A DNA stretch of 16,176 bases from DATJFQ01 sp035495555 (lineage in GTDB: Bacteria; Acidobacteriota; Vicinamibacteria; Vicinamibacterales; 2-12-FULL-66-21), in contig DATJFQ010000094.1 in assembly GCA_035495555.1 (NCBI GenBank), positions 1-16,176 on the forward strand, read 5' to 3'. The position numbers were made by a program, and so were the translations under genes. Shown here piece by piece: positions 1 through 7,136 of this stretch. The notes under the pieces were generated by a model. That model made no database searches. It was not told the origin of the DNA and saw nothing but the letters and a program-made list of their open reading frames with translations. Numbering within the stretch: position 1 is the first letter of the stretch; each line of letters opens with the position of its first letter.

Positions 1-2816
1 AGCCGATTGTAGGTTCCGTCAGGGAGCCGTAACGACTGCCCCTCGGGCACGACGACGTTCTTCTGTCCCGTTGCGGCAGGGCCGAACGTGAATGCCACGC
101 CGTCGATCTGCAGTTCGTGCGGCAGCAGCTCCGCCGAAATCGTGTGCTGCTTTCCGTCGAAGTCGCCGTCGGCGCGGGCCTTGTCGGTGCTGATGCCGTC
201 GGCGTTGAACGGCAGTTCGACGGGCGCCGACGCGCGCTCGGACACGGGCAACGCGCCTCGGGGCGCGAGCTTCAGCGCGAGCGTGCGGGGCTGGAACGGC
301 TTGAAGTCGAGGCCGAGCGTCGGACGTGGTCCCCGGTTGCCGCGGCCCCCCGTATTTTCGGAGAGATCGATCGGGCCGACCTCCTCCTCCGCCGCGTTGA
401 TCTCGCGCGCGGCCACGATGCCCGACGGCATCCGCAGCGTGACGTGCCGCGCCCGCCCATACCGTTCCTGCAGCCGCACGACGACCTCGTCGCTGTCTTC
501 GGCGTGCTTCATCGCCGTAATCGCGATCTGACCGGTCGGATCGTCGAGCGACGCCATCGAAAACGCCGGCCCGAGGCTGCCGTCGTGCGAGCCGGTCGTG
601 AACGCGACGAGCGGCTGATTCAGTTCCGCCGCGCGCGCCGGCATGCGGCCTTGCCGCCAGTCACCCGCATGGCCGGCGATCGCGAACACGAACCGGTGGT
701 GCCCGAGATCGTTGCTGCCCTGATAGGTGTATCTCGTGGTGGGCCTCGGCGTGTGCAGCAGCGTCAGCCGGAGCGTGCCATCATCCGGCTTGTCCCACCC
801 GTACTTGCTGTCGTTGATGATGCCGATGCCGAAGGCGCCGCTCGCATCCGTCAGATCGGCCCACTTCTGCGCGGGCACTTCGTACTTGTCGGGCTCGTTG
901 CTCGTGCGATCGATCACGCCGACGCCGAGATCGTACGTCGCCTTCTGATTGGACGCGGTCACCGGAAAGGAGACCTTCAGGAGCGAGTCGGGCGACTGCC
1001 AATCGACGAGGTTCTCGACGGTCACGCGGTCGCCGCCGGCCGTCAGGCTCACCCGCTGCACGAACATCGACCCCGACGCATGACGCGTGATCTCGATGGC
1101 GGCGCGCACCGGCCCCCGTTCGATCACCTTCGTCGTCGGGTGCGACACATATTCGCGGGCGGGCGCCTGCACGGTGTCGTAGAGGACCTCCCACGCGGGC
1201 CAGTTCGACGAGGGATCGTCGCGCAGCTCCAGCATGATCGGCGCGCGCAGCAGCTCGCGTTTCGCGTCCTTGTCGTAGATCGACGAGATGTCGCCGTTGC
1301 GATCGATCTTCACGCTGAGGCGGTTGTTCTCGAGCGTGTTCTCGCTGACGTCGACCGACGGTTGCGGGGACCGCGATGCCGCGGCGGCGCGCACGTGAAC
1401 GACCTTGAAGCCCACGGCGGGAACGTCGGCCATGAAGAGAATGCGCGCGCTGCCGGGGGTCCGCTCCAGCACCTGCGCGGGTACGCTCTCGCCGGTGGCC
1501 GCGTCGACGACGCTGAGCGCCGCCGGGGGGGCGGCGAGCGTCACCGTCGCTTCGACCGGCTCGTGCCGCTCGACCGACAGGGGGTTGAAGATGACGAGCG
1601 GCGTTCCCGTGCCGGACGTGTTCAGCAGGCTCGCCGCCGCCGACGTCGAGGACGTCAGCACGGAGGCGAACTGGTTCATCGACGTGATCTCGTCGTTCCA
1701 TGAGAATTGATAGGCCTGCGGAATGCAGGTGCCGGTCAAGTCGTCGTGGAACTGGTGCCAGAGGAAACGAGTCCACGCTTCGCGCAGCCGCCCGGTCGGA
1801 TACGCGAGGCCGGCCAGATACTCGGCCGCGACCGCCGACTTTTCCGCATCGTCTGCGAGCAGCTCGTTCTGACGGTTGAACCGCTTCATTGCCGCCTGCG
1901 CGGTGTAGCAGCCAGTGCCGTGCGTCTTCAGAATCAACTCGCCTGTGTAGAGCGGGAGCGCGTTGAACTCGGCCGGCGTGATATCGCGCGAGAGCTGGTC
2001 GGCGGATGTGTTCTTCACTTCGACAGGTCCGCCCGTCTTCTCGACCGCGCGCTCGACATTGGCGACCGACTCCTCCGTCGGGCCGCCGCCGGTATCACCC
2101 GTGCCGAAGTAACGGAACACGACGGACCGTCCGTCGCCGAGCGGCGTCGCGTCGTTCGTCCACTTCGGATCCGTTGTCGGATCGGTTTCGACGCGCGTTA
2201 CGTAGTCGCCCGGCTTCAGCTCGGCGAGGATTTCGCTGCCATCCGCGCCCTGCCAGCGGCCAATCGGGAACGGGATCGGCCGGCCCCACGTCAGCTTCTG
2301 CGTCGAGAACGCCTTCAGCCCGGAGTGCGCGGCGATCGACGGCAGCGCGAAACCGAACCCGAAGCAGTCCGGCAGATAGACATCCTGGCTCACCGTCCCG
2401 AATTCCTGCCGGAAAAATCGCTTCGCATACAGCGCCTGCCGGAAGAGCGACTCCGGCGACGGCATGTTCGTGTCGACCGCGTTCAGCCACGACCCGGCGA
2501 GCCGCCACCGTTTCGCCGCGACGTACTTCTGCACGGTGGGCCAGTCGTCGGGGTGGTATTCCTTGAACCACATGTAGTGGATCGCGCCTTCCCACGTGAA
2601 CACGTAATCCGGGTACTTCTCGAAGTATTTGAAATTCGTATAAAACGTGTCGGGCACGAACTGGCGGATGGTGTCCTGCACCGTCCAGTTCCACTGCGTG
2701 TCGAGGTGCGCCGTTGCGACCATGTACAGCGTGGTTCCGGCGTTCTGGGTCGACACGGTGGCCAGCCCGAGAGTCAGCGCGAATACGGCGGCAGCGAGCG
2801 GAACACGTTTCGGCAT
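1..2816 (-). CDS. Secreted GH38 alpha-mannosidase (C-terminus beyond window)
   Basis: Glycoside hydrolase family 38 enzymes remove alpha-linked mannose from glycans using a divalent metal. Read on the minus strand, 938 codons are visible with no stop. Residues 1 to about 24 (MPKRVPLAAAVFALTLGLAT) look like a signal peptide, so the enzyme is probably periplasmic or outside the cell. Family motifs follow in order: AHLDTQW with metal ligands His37 and Asp39; YLPDCFGFGFALP, whose Asp150 is the expected nucleophile; and WHQFHDDLTGT at 353-363, with His357 and Asp358 in the second metal-site motif. The rest is the beta-rich GH38 C-terminal region plus an added module near residues 890-938 that I cannot name. 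The ATG at 2816 was chosen because it begins the signal peptide; an in-frame ATG at 2861 would add 15 residues. No good ribosome binding site precedes 2816. The gene diverges from a sugar transporter, which fits glycan use. Confidence 0.94.
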   Translation of the reverse strand, partial: MPKRVPLAAAVFALTLGLATVSTQNAGTTLYMVATAHLDTQWNWTVQDTIRQFVPDTFYTNFKYFEKYPDYVFTWEGAIHYMWFKEYHPDDWPTVQKYVAAKRWRLAGSWLNAVDTNMPSPESLFRQALYAKRFFRQEFGTVSQDVYLPDCFGFGFALPSIAAHSGLKAFSTQKLTWGRPIPFPIGRWQGADGSEILAELKPGDYVTRVETDPTTDPKWTNDATPLGDGRSVVFRYFGTGDTGGGPTEESVANVERAVEKTGGPVEVKNTSADQLSRDITPAEFNALPLYTGELILKTHGTGCYTAQAAMKRFNRQNELLADDAEKSAVAAEYLAGLAYPTGRLREAWTRFLWHQFHDDLTGTCIPQAYQFSWNDEITSMNQFASVLTSSTSAAASLLNTSGTGTPLVIFNPLSVERHEPVEATVTLAAPPAALSVVDAATGESVPAQVLERTPGSARILFMADVPAVGFKVVHVRAAAASRSPQPSVDVSENTLENNRLSVKIDRNGDISSIYDKDAKRELLRAPIMLELRDDPSSNWPAWEVLYDTVQAPAREYVSHPTTKVIERGPVRAAIEITRHASGSMFVQRVSLTAGGDRVTVENLVDWQSPDSLLKVSFPVTASNQKATYDLGVGVIDRTSNEPDKYEVPAQKWADLTDASGAFGIGIINDSKYGWDKPDDGTLRLTLLHTPRPTTRYTYQGSNDLGHHRFVFAIAGHAGDWRQGRMPARAAELNQPLVAFTTGSHDGSLGPAFSMASLDDPTGQIAITAMKHAEDSDEVVVRLQERYGRARHVTLRMPSGIVAAREINAAEEEVGPIDLSENTGGRGNRGPRPTLGLDFKPFQPRTLALKLAPRGALPVSERASAPVELPFNADGISTDKARADGDFDGKQHTISAELLPHELQIDGVAFTFGPAATGQKNVVVPEGQSLRLPDGTYNR

Positions 2817-2846
2817 GCCGGGAGGATATCGCAGACGGCGCGGCGA

Positions 2847-2863
2847 GTAATATGTCGGCATGC
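2847..2863. promoter_or_regulatory. Possible shared divergent promoter and GCATGC start palindrome
   Basis: Only 43 bp separate the chosen starts of the mannosidase and the sugar-binding protein. The only AT-rich stretch is TAATAT at 2848-2853. On the plus strand it resembles a -10 box placed so that transcription would begin at or near the ATG at 2860, giving a leaderless message. On the minus strand the same bases read as a weaker -10 (TATTAC) with about 25 bases of leader before 2816. GCATGC at 2858-2863 is a perfect palindrome giving an ATG on both strands. No clear -35 is visible for either direction. This is inference from position and composition. Confidence 0.35.
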
Positions 2864-3774
2864 ACAAGTGGTCTGCCGCGACTGCGGCGCTGATTTTCGC
2901 AACGATGGCCTTCGGCTGTACCCGCGGCAGCGGGGGCGCGGCGAAGCCGCTCGTCGGCGTCACGCTGCTGACCGAGCAGCACGCCTTCTACAAGACGCTG
3001 GAGGACGGCCTCCGGCAGGAGGCGAACGCGAAGCATCTCGACCTGAATATCGTCGCGTGCGAGATGGATCCGGCGAAGCAGGCGTCGCAGATCGAGGATT
3101 TCGTCGCGCGGCACGTGGCGGCGCTGCTGGTGGCGCCGTGCGATTCGAGCGCCGTCGCGGCCAACCTCGCCTCCGCCGAGCAGGCCGGAATCCCCGTATT
3201 CACCGCCGATATCGCGGCCCATGGCGCCAAAGTGGTGTCGCACGTCGCGAGCGACAATGTCCAGGGCGGAAGGCTCGCGGCGCAGGCGCTCGCGAAATAC
3301 ATCGGCGACACGGGAGACGTCGTCATCATCGATCAGCCGACGGTGGCATCGGTCCAGGAACGCGTCCGCGGCTTCGATGAGGAGATGCGCAATCACCCGA
3401 ACATCCACATCGTCGCCCGTCCGGGCGCCGACGGACAGCGGGCGCGCGCGATGGCCGCCATGGAAGACGCGCTGCAGGCGCATCCCCACCTTGCCGGCGT
3501 CTTCGGGATCAACGACGATTCCGCGCTCGGTGCGTTGTCGGTCGTCGAAGCGGCGGGCCGCAAGGACATCGCGATCGTGGGGTACGACGCAACCGACGAA
3601 GCCCGCGCGGCGATCTCGCGCGGCAGCGCGCTGAAGGCAGACGTCGCGCAGGATCCCGGGCAGATCGGCCGGACGGCGATCGATATGATCGCGAACCATC
3701 TCGCCGGCGAACAGGTGCCGCCGATCGTGGCGGTCAAAGTGGGACTCGTCACCGCCGATACGCCCGCGAAGTGA
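2860..3774 (+). CDS. Ribose-type ABC transporter sugar-binding lipoprotein
   Basis: This 304-residue protein is a periplasmic binding protein of the RbsB-like family (peripla_BP_4 type), which captures a sugar and delivers it to an inner-membrane ABC permease. Residues 1-19 are hydrophobic and end in MAFGC, so Cys20 is the likely lipid-anchored residue; the lipobox is not canonical. Mature-domain landmarks typical of the family include PLVGVTLL (30-37), IPVFTADI (111-118), SDNVQGG (131-137), GINDDSALGA (217-226), VGYDAT (240-245) and ADVAQDPGQIG (260-270). The length is normal for the family. The stop overlaps the GTG of the permease by four bases, so the two are translationally coupled. Family assignment is firm; the exact sugar is not. 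The divergent mannosidase makes a mannose-containing or other hexose ligand a reasonable guess only. Confidence 0.93.
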   Translation: MHKWSAATAALIFATMAFGCTRGSGGAAKPLVGVTLLTEQHAFYKTLEDGLRQEANAKHLDLNIVACEMDPAKQASQIEDFVARHVAALLVAPCDSSAVAANLASAEQAGIPVFTADIAAHGAKVVSHVASDNVQGGRLAAQALAKYIGDTGDVVIIDQPTVASVQERVRGFDEEMRNHPNIHIVARPGADGQRARAMAAMEDALQAHPHLAGVFGINDDSALGALSVVEAAGRKDIAIVGYDATDEARAAISRGSALKADVAQDPGQIGRTAIDMIANHLAGEQVPPIVAVKVGLVTADTPAK

Positions 3775-4682
3775 AGCGCGGCTGGTCCGACTACGCCATC
3801 TTCCTCGCGCTCGGGCTCGAGTGCCTGATTCTGGCGATCGCCTCGCCGGCGTTCTTCTCGACCGAGAACGTGATGAACGTGCTTCGGCAGAACGCCTTCA
3901 CGGCGATCGTCTCTGCCGGCATGACGTTCGTCATCCTCACGGCAGGCATCGATCTCTCGGTCGGGTCGGTGGTCGGGCTGTCCGGTGTCCTCTGCGCCGA
4001 TGTCCTGGTCCATGGCCATGGCATCGCGGCCGGCGTGCTCGCGGGCGTGGCGGCCGGCGTCGTGGTCGGTGCCATCAACGGCTGGATCACGACCCGGATC
4101 CGCATTCCGTCGTTCATCGTCACGCTCGCGATGATGATGGTCGCCCGCGGCGCCGCGCTGAAGTTCACCGACGCGCGCACCATTGCCGGGCTGCCGCCGT
4201 CGTTTTCGGTGTTTGGCGACAACGCCGCGTCGGTGGCGATGATCGCGTCGGTATTCGTGGTGTCCTGGATCGTGCTCACCAGGACGCCGTTCGGCCGGCA
4301 CGTGTACGCGATCGGCGGCAACGCCGACGCCGCGTGGCTCTCGGGGGTCCGCGTGAACCGCGTGGAGTTTGCCGTCTACGTCATCTGCGGCGCCGCGGCC
4401 GGCATCGCGGGAGTGCTTTCCGCCTCGCGGCTGCACGTCGGCTACCCACGCGCCGGAGAGTTTGCCGAGCTGGACTCGATTGCGGCTGTGGTCGTCGGCG
4501 GCACCAGCCTGTTCGGCGGCCGCGGCACCATCTGGGGCACGCTGGCCGGCGTCTTCTTCATCGGGGTGCTCAACAACGGCCTCAATCTCTTCAACGTGAG
4601 CCCGTACGATCAGATGATCGCCAAGGGCGCCGTCCTCGCCGTCGCGGCCTCCATCGACCGTCTCCGCCGCCGCGGGACATAG
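3771..4682 (+). CDS. RbsC-like sugar ABC transporter permease
   Basis: This 303-residue integral membrane protein belongs to the branched-chain amino acid/ribose permease superfamily (BPD_transp_2) and forms the inner-membrane channel for the sugar delivered by the upstream binding protein. About eight to ten hydrophobic segments can be seen. Two diagnostic motifs are present: GIDLSVGS at 59-66 near the second membrane segment, and ELDSIAAVVVGGTSLFGGRG at 233-252, the region expected to couple to the ATPase. The C-terminal GVLNNGLNLFNVSPYDQ is also typical of RbsC proteins. Translation begins with GTG inside the overlap GTGA (3771-3774), indicating coupling to the binding protein. The gene ends with TAG, and the expected RbsA-type ATPase gene does not follow; a repeat-rich stretch does. 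The protein therefore needs an ATPase encoded elsewhere or upstream of this window. Confidence 0.95.
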   Translation: MKRGWSDYAIFLALGLECLILAIASPAFFSTENVMNVLRQNAFTAIVSAGMTFVILTAGIDLSVGSVVGLSGVLCADVLVHGHGIAAGVLAGVAAGVVVGAINGWITTRIRIPSFIVTLAMMMVARGAALKFTDARTIAGLPPSFSVFGDNAASVAMIASVFVVSWIVLTRTPFGRHVYAIGGNADAAWLSGVRVNRVEFAVYVICGAAAGIAGVLSASRLHVGYPRAGEFAELDSIAAVVVGGTSLFGGRGTIWGTLAGVFFIGVLNNGLNLFNVSPYDQMIAKGAVLAVAASIDRLRRRGT

Positions 4683-4701
4683 ACGCGCCTCCCGCCTCCC
4701 G

Positions 4702-4881
4702 CCTCGCGTCGCGCGCCGATCCGCGTCGTCTTGCGCGATGGGGCCCCCGCTCGGACAGCCCGCTTCGTGCTCGGCGGCCGGAAAGACCGTCGACGAGGAG
4801 CCGCCTCCGCGCGAAGCGGGCGCCCGTCCTCGCCCCCATCGCTGGTGAGGCGATCGGACCCGCGCGCCTCCCACCTCGCGC
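4702..4881. repeat. Repeat core, copy A (shorter)
   Basis: The left arm (4702-4758) matches 4902-4956 with a few substitutions and a net 2-base length difference. The right arm (4759-4881) matches 5031-5153 with about four mismatches by eye over 123 bases. It lacks the 74-base segment present in copy B. Inside the right arm are the perfect 10-base palindrome CGGGCGCCCG (4817-4826) and an ATCGC/GCGAT inverted pair around TGGTGAG. There is no plausible coding content. Confidence 0.8.
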
Positions 4882-4901
4882 CTCGCGCCTCGCGCCTCCC
4901 A

Positions 4902-5153
4902 CCTCGCGCCGCGCGCCGATCCGCCTTGCCTTGCGATGGGGCCCCCGCTTGGACAGCTCCGCCTCCGCGCAGGCAGAGACTCCACCTGCGGTCCGGGATC
5001 TCGCCGAAGCCGCTTCGCGGCGAAGGCGGACCCGCTGCGTGCTCGGCGGCCGGAAAGACCGTCAACGAGAAGCCGCCTCCGCGCGAAGCGGGCGCCCGTC
5101 CTCGCCCCCATCGCTGGTGAGGCGATCGGACCCGCGCGGCTCCCACCTCGCGC
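4902..5153. repeat. Repeat core, copy B (with 74-base extra segment)
   Basis: This copy has the same arms as copy A, but bases 4957-5030 lie between them. The extra segment holds two potential hairpins: CGCAGG (4968-4973) with CCTGCG (4985-4990), and CGCCG (5002-5006) with CGGCG (5018-5022), the latter also allowing GCCGC-TTC-GCGGC (5009-5021). The short sequence GGAC occurs at both edges of the segment, so copy A could be a deletion across this microhomology; equally, B could carry an insertion. Confidence 0.78.
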
Positions 5154-5271
5154 TCCCGCCTCGCACCTGGCACCTCGCCCCTCCCGCCTCGCGCCTCGCG
5201 CCTCCCGCCTCGCAACTCGCGTCTCCCACCTCGCGCCTCCCGCCTCGCGCCTCCCGCCTCGCGCCTCGCGC

Positions 5272-5277
5272 TACAAT
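5272..5277 (+). promoter_or_regulatory. Possible -10 box (TACAAT) at the end of the repeat tract
   Basis: TACAAT differs from the consensus TATAAT at one position and stands out in very GC-rich DNA. It comes immediately after the last heptamer and 14 bases before the GTG of the VWFA-related gene. A start point about seven bases further on would leave only about seven bases of leader. No -35 match is seen, because that position falls within the heptamer tract. Confidence 0.4.
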
Positions 5278-5290
5278 CGCGGGGGGACTC

Positions 5291-7015
5291 GTGAAGCGCC
5301 GCTTTGCCGCCGTCATGCTGGGTGCGTTCGCGTCGGCGGCGCTGCGCGCGCAGCAGCCGTCTCAGCCCGCCGCCGACGCCACAGCCTCCAGTACGGCAAC
5401 CCTGCACGTCGTCGTCGAGTCCACTGATGGACGGCTTGTGTCGGGTCTGCGGCCCTCGGATTTTCAGCTCAGTGTCGACGGGACGCGCCAACCGATCGAA
5501 TCGGTGACCGCGCGGACGAAAGGACCGCGAGTGATCGCGCTGCTGCTCGACGAGTTCCACGTCGGCAGCGCCGAAACCGCCGCCATCCGCGAGGCGGCGC
5601 ACCGGTTCATCGAACAGCAGGTGCGTGATGGCGACCGGGTTGTCGTATTGAAGCCGCTCGATTCGCTGCCGGCGATTCATCTCACCGCGGATCGCGATCG
5701 ACTGCACGAAGCGATCGACGCGTTCGAAGGGCGCAAGGGCAACTACGAGCCCCGCTCGCCGCTCGAAGAGCAGACGATCGGCCGTTCCCCGACGCTCGCC
5801 GAAGCGTCGCGCGCGCAGGTGGTCCTGTCGGGGCTTCGGGCGCTGGCGTCGCGGCTGGGCACGCAGCCGGGCCGCGCCGGCATCATCCTCATCAGCGAGG
5901 GCTTCACGCGCGACGCGCGGCTTGCGAACGCGCGCGCGCTCCCCAGCGCGTCGATCGTTGAGCGCTTCGCCAACCGCTACGACGTGCCGGTATTTGCGAT
6001 CGATCCTGTGACGGGGCCGAGCGAGGATCCCGCCGAGATGACGCTCAAACAGCTCGCCGCGCAAACGGGTGGCTTTTTCGAGAGCGGAGGCGACATCGCG
6101 GCGGCACTCCGCCGCGCGGACACTGAAATGGACGGCGGTTACAGCCTGACGTTCAAGATGCCGCAGGGGGCTGACGGCCGGTTTCATGCCGTGACCGTCC
6201 AGTCGACCCGCAGGAACACGACGACACGGACCCGCGCCGGTTACATCGCGCCGTTGCCGCCAAGCCTGCGCGCGGCGTTCGCCCGCGACACCGCGGAACC
6301 GGTGACCACCAGGCTGCAGCACCGCAGCCCCTTCATCAGCGTGTGGTTCGGGGTCACCCGCTTTGTCGACGCGGAGGGCCAGGTGGTCGTCACCTGGGAG
6401 CCCGATCATCTGTTCGGCGTCGGACCGGCGGAGGCCGCGCGCGTCACGCTCGTGGCCACGCAGCCGAACGGCACCGTCCTCTTCCACGGCGAACTCGCTC
6501 CGGTGCGGACGGAGCCGATCGTCGGCTCGGAGGTGACCAATCGCGCAGCGTTCAACGCTCCTCCGGGGCGTGTGTATCTCGACATGACCGTGTTTGGCGC
6601 GCGCGGACAGAAGCTCGACATCGATGCGCGCGATCTCGAAGTGCCGGCCGCCGGTCCCACACCGGAACTGCTGCCGCCAGCCATCATCGCCGCGCGCACC
6701 GCCCGGGAATTCCGCGAAGCGGTCGCGAACACGGACACGCCGCCGGATCCCGGACGCGAATTCAGCCGCACCACACGGCTGTTGATACGCGTGCCGGTGT
6801 CGGGAGGCGCCGACTCGCGCGTGTCCGCGCGATTCGTCAATCGCCAGGGGCAGACGCTGCGCACGATGGACGCGCTGCCGGGCGGCGCGCGCGGCGTCAG
6901 CCAATTCGATCTGTCGCTCGCGCCGTTTGCACCCGGCGACTACGTGCTCCTCCTCACCGCGACGAGCGGCAAGTCCGCCGTCGAACAGCGAGTGCCGATC
7001 AAGGTGACAGGATGA
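5291..7015 (+). CDS. Secreted VWFA-related acidobacterial protein
   Basis: This 574-residue protein matches the layout of the VWFA-related acidobacterial domain family (known as TIGR03436), whose role is not established. Residues 1-20 form a signal peptide ending ALRA, with export likely. A beta-rich leader with LHVVVESTDGRLVSGL and the phrase PSDFQLSVDG (36-64) is followed by a von Willebrand A-like fold from about 79 to 320, with strands IALLLDEFH (83-90), DRVVVLKPLD, GIILISEGF and DVPVFAIDP. The usual metal-site motif DxSxS is replaced by Asp87-Glu-Phe-His, so metal binding may be altered or lost. The C-terminal 250 residues are predicted beta-rich with no recognised enzyme motif. The GTG at 5291 was chosen because it starts the signal peptide and follows a G-rich stretch; the open frame extends much further upstream, but only through repeats. 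Downstream it converges on the leftward ADOP unit. Confidence 0.9.
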   Translation: MKRRFAAVMLGAFASAALRAQQPSQPAADATASSTATLHVVVESTDGRLVSGLRPSDFQLSVDGTRQPIESVTARTKGPRVIALLLDEFHVGSAETAAIREAAHRFIEQQVRDGDRVVVLKPLDSLPAIHLTADRDRLHEAIDAFEGRKGNYEPRSPLEEQTIGRSPTLAEASRAQVVLSGLRALASRLGTQPGRAGIILISEGFTRDARLANARALPSASIVERFANRYDVPVFAIDPVTGPSEDPAEMTLKQLAAQTGGFFESGGDIAAALRRADTEMDGGYSLTFKMPQGADGRFHAVTVQSTRRNTTTRTRAGYIAPLPPSLRAAFARDTAEPVTTRLQHRSPFISVWFGVTRFVDAEGQVVVTWEPDHLFGVGPAEAARVTLVATQPNGTVLFHGELAPVRTEPIVGSEVTNRAAFNAPPGRVYLDMTVFGARGQKLDIDARDLEVPAAGPTPELLPPAIIAARTAREFREAVANTDTPPDPGREFSRTTRLLIRVPVSGGADSRVSARFVNRQGQTLRTMDALPGGARGVSQFDLSLAPFAPGDYVLLLTATSGKSAVEQRVPIKVTG

Positions 7016-7136
7016 GGCAGAAGATGATGACAACACACCTTCGCAACTTCCAACGGCACAAGGCGGCTGGCTGCGCGCGCAGGGGGCATTCGCTGTTCGC
7101 GGCTGCATCGCTCTATATTTGTGCCCCGCTCCGGGT

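Larger units (their letters stand above)
4684..5270. repeat. Composite intergenic repeat: heptamer tracts alternating with two long core copies
   Basis: No gene is supported in the roughly 600 bp between the permease stop and the VWFA gene. It is built as tract, core, tract, core, tract. The tracts (about 4686-4711, 4862-4912, 5140-5270) are imperfect tandem arrays of a 7-base unit, mostly CCTCGCG, CCTCCCG or CCTCCCA. The cores contain an almost identical right arm and a similar left arm. Seven is not a multiple of three, so the tract opens all frames with Arg/Ala/Pro/Ser-rich nonsense peptides. Those peptides are not credible proteins. The arrangement resembles an intergenic element that has duplicated; no transposase or terminal target duplication was found. 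Confidence 0.8.

Noticed and set aside
117..1703. Long plus-strand open frame of 528 codons
   Set aside because: It is antisense to the mannosidase, which has clear GH38 motifs. Its translation is Arg-rich with no domain, as expected opposite a GC-rich gene.
2095..3699. Minus-strand open frame of 534 codons across the mannosidase and the sugar-binding protein
   Set aside because: It overlaps two recognised genes, is Arg/Asp-rich and shows no motif. The true minus-strand mannosidase is in another frame.
4684..5270. CRISPR array
   Set aside because: There are no regular direct repeats of 25-40 bases separated by unique spacers; the periodic unit is seven bases and the cores have no spacer pattern.
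3821..5290. Very long N-terminal extension of the VWFA open frame
   Set aside because: The extension reads through the permease in the wrong frame and through the heptamer repeats. The signal peptide begins at the GTG at 5291.
7071..7082. Perfect palindrome CTGCGCGCGCAG as a terminator for the VWFA gene
   Set aside because: It has no loop of useful size and no T-run on either strand. It may be chance in GC-rich DNA.
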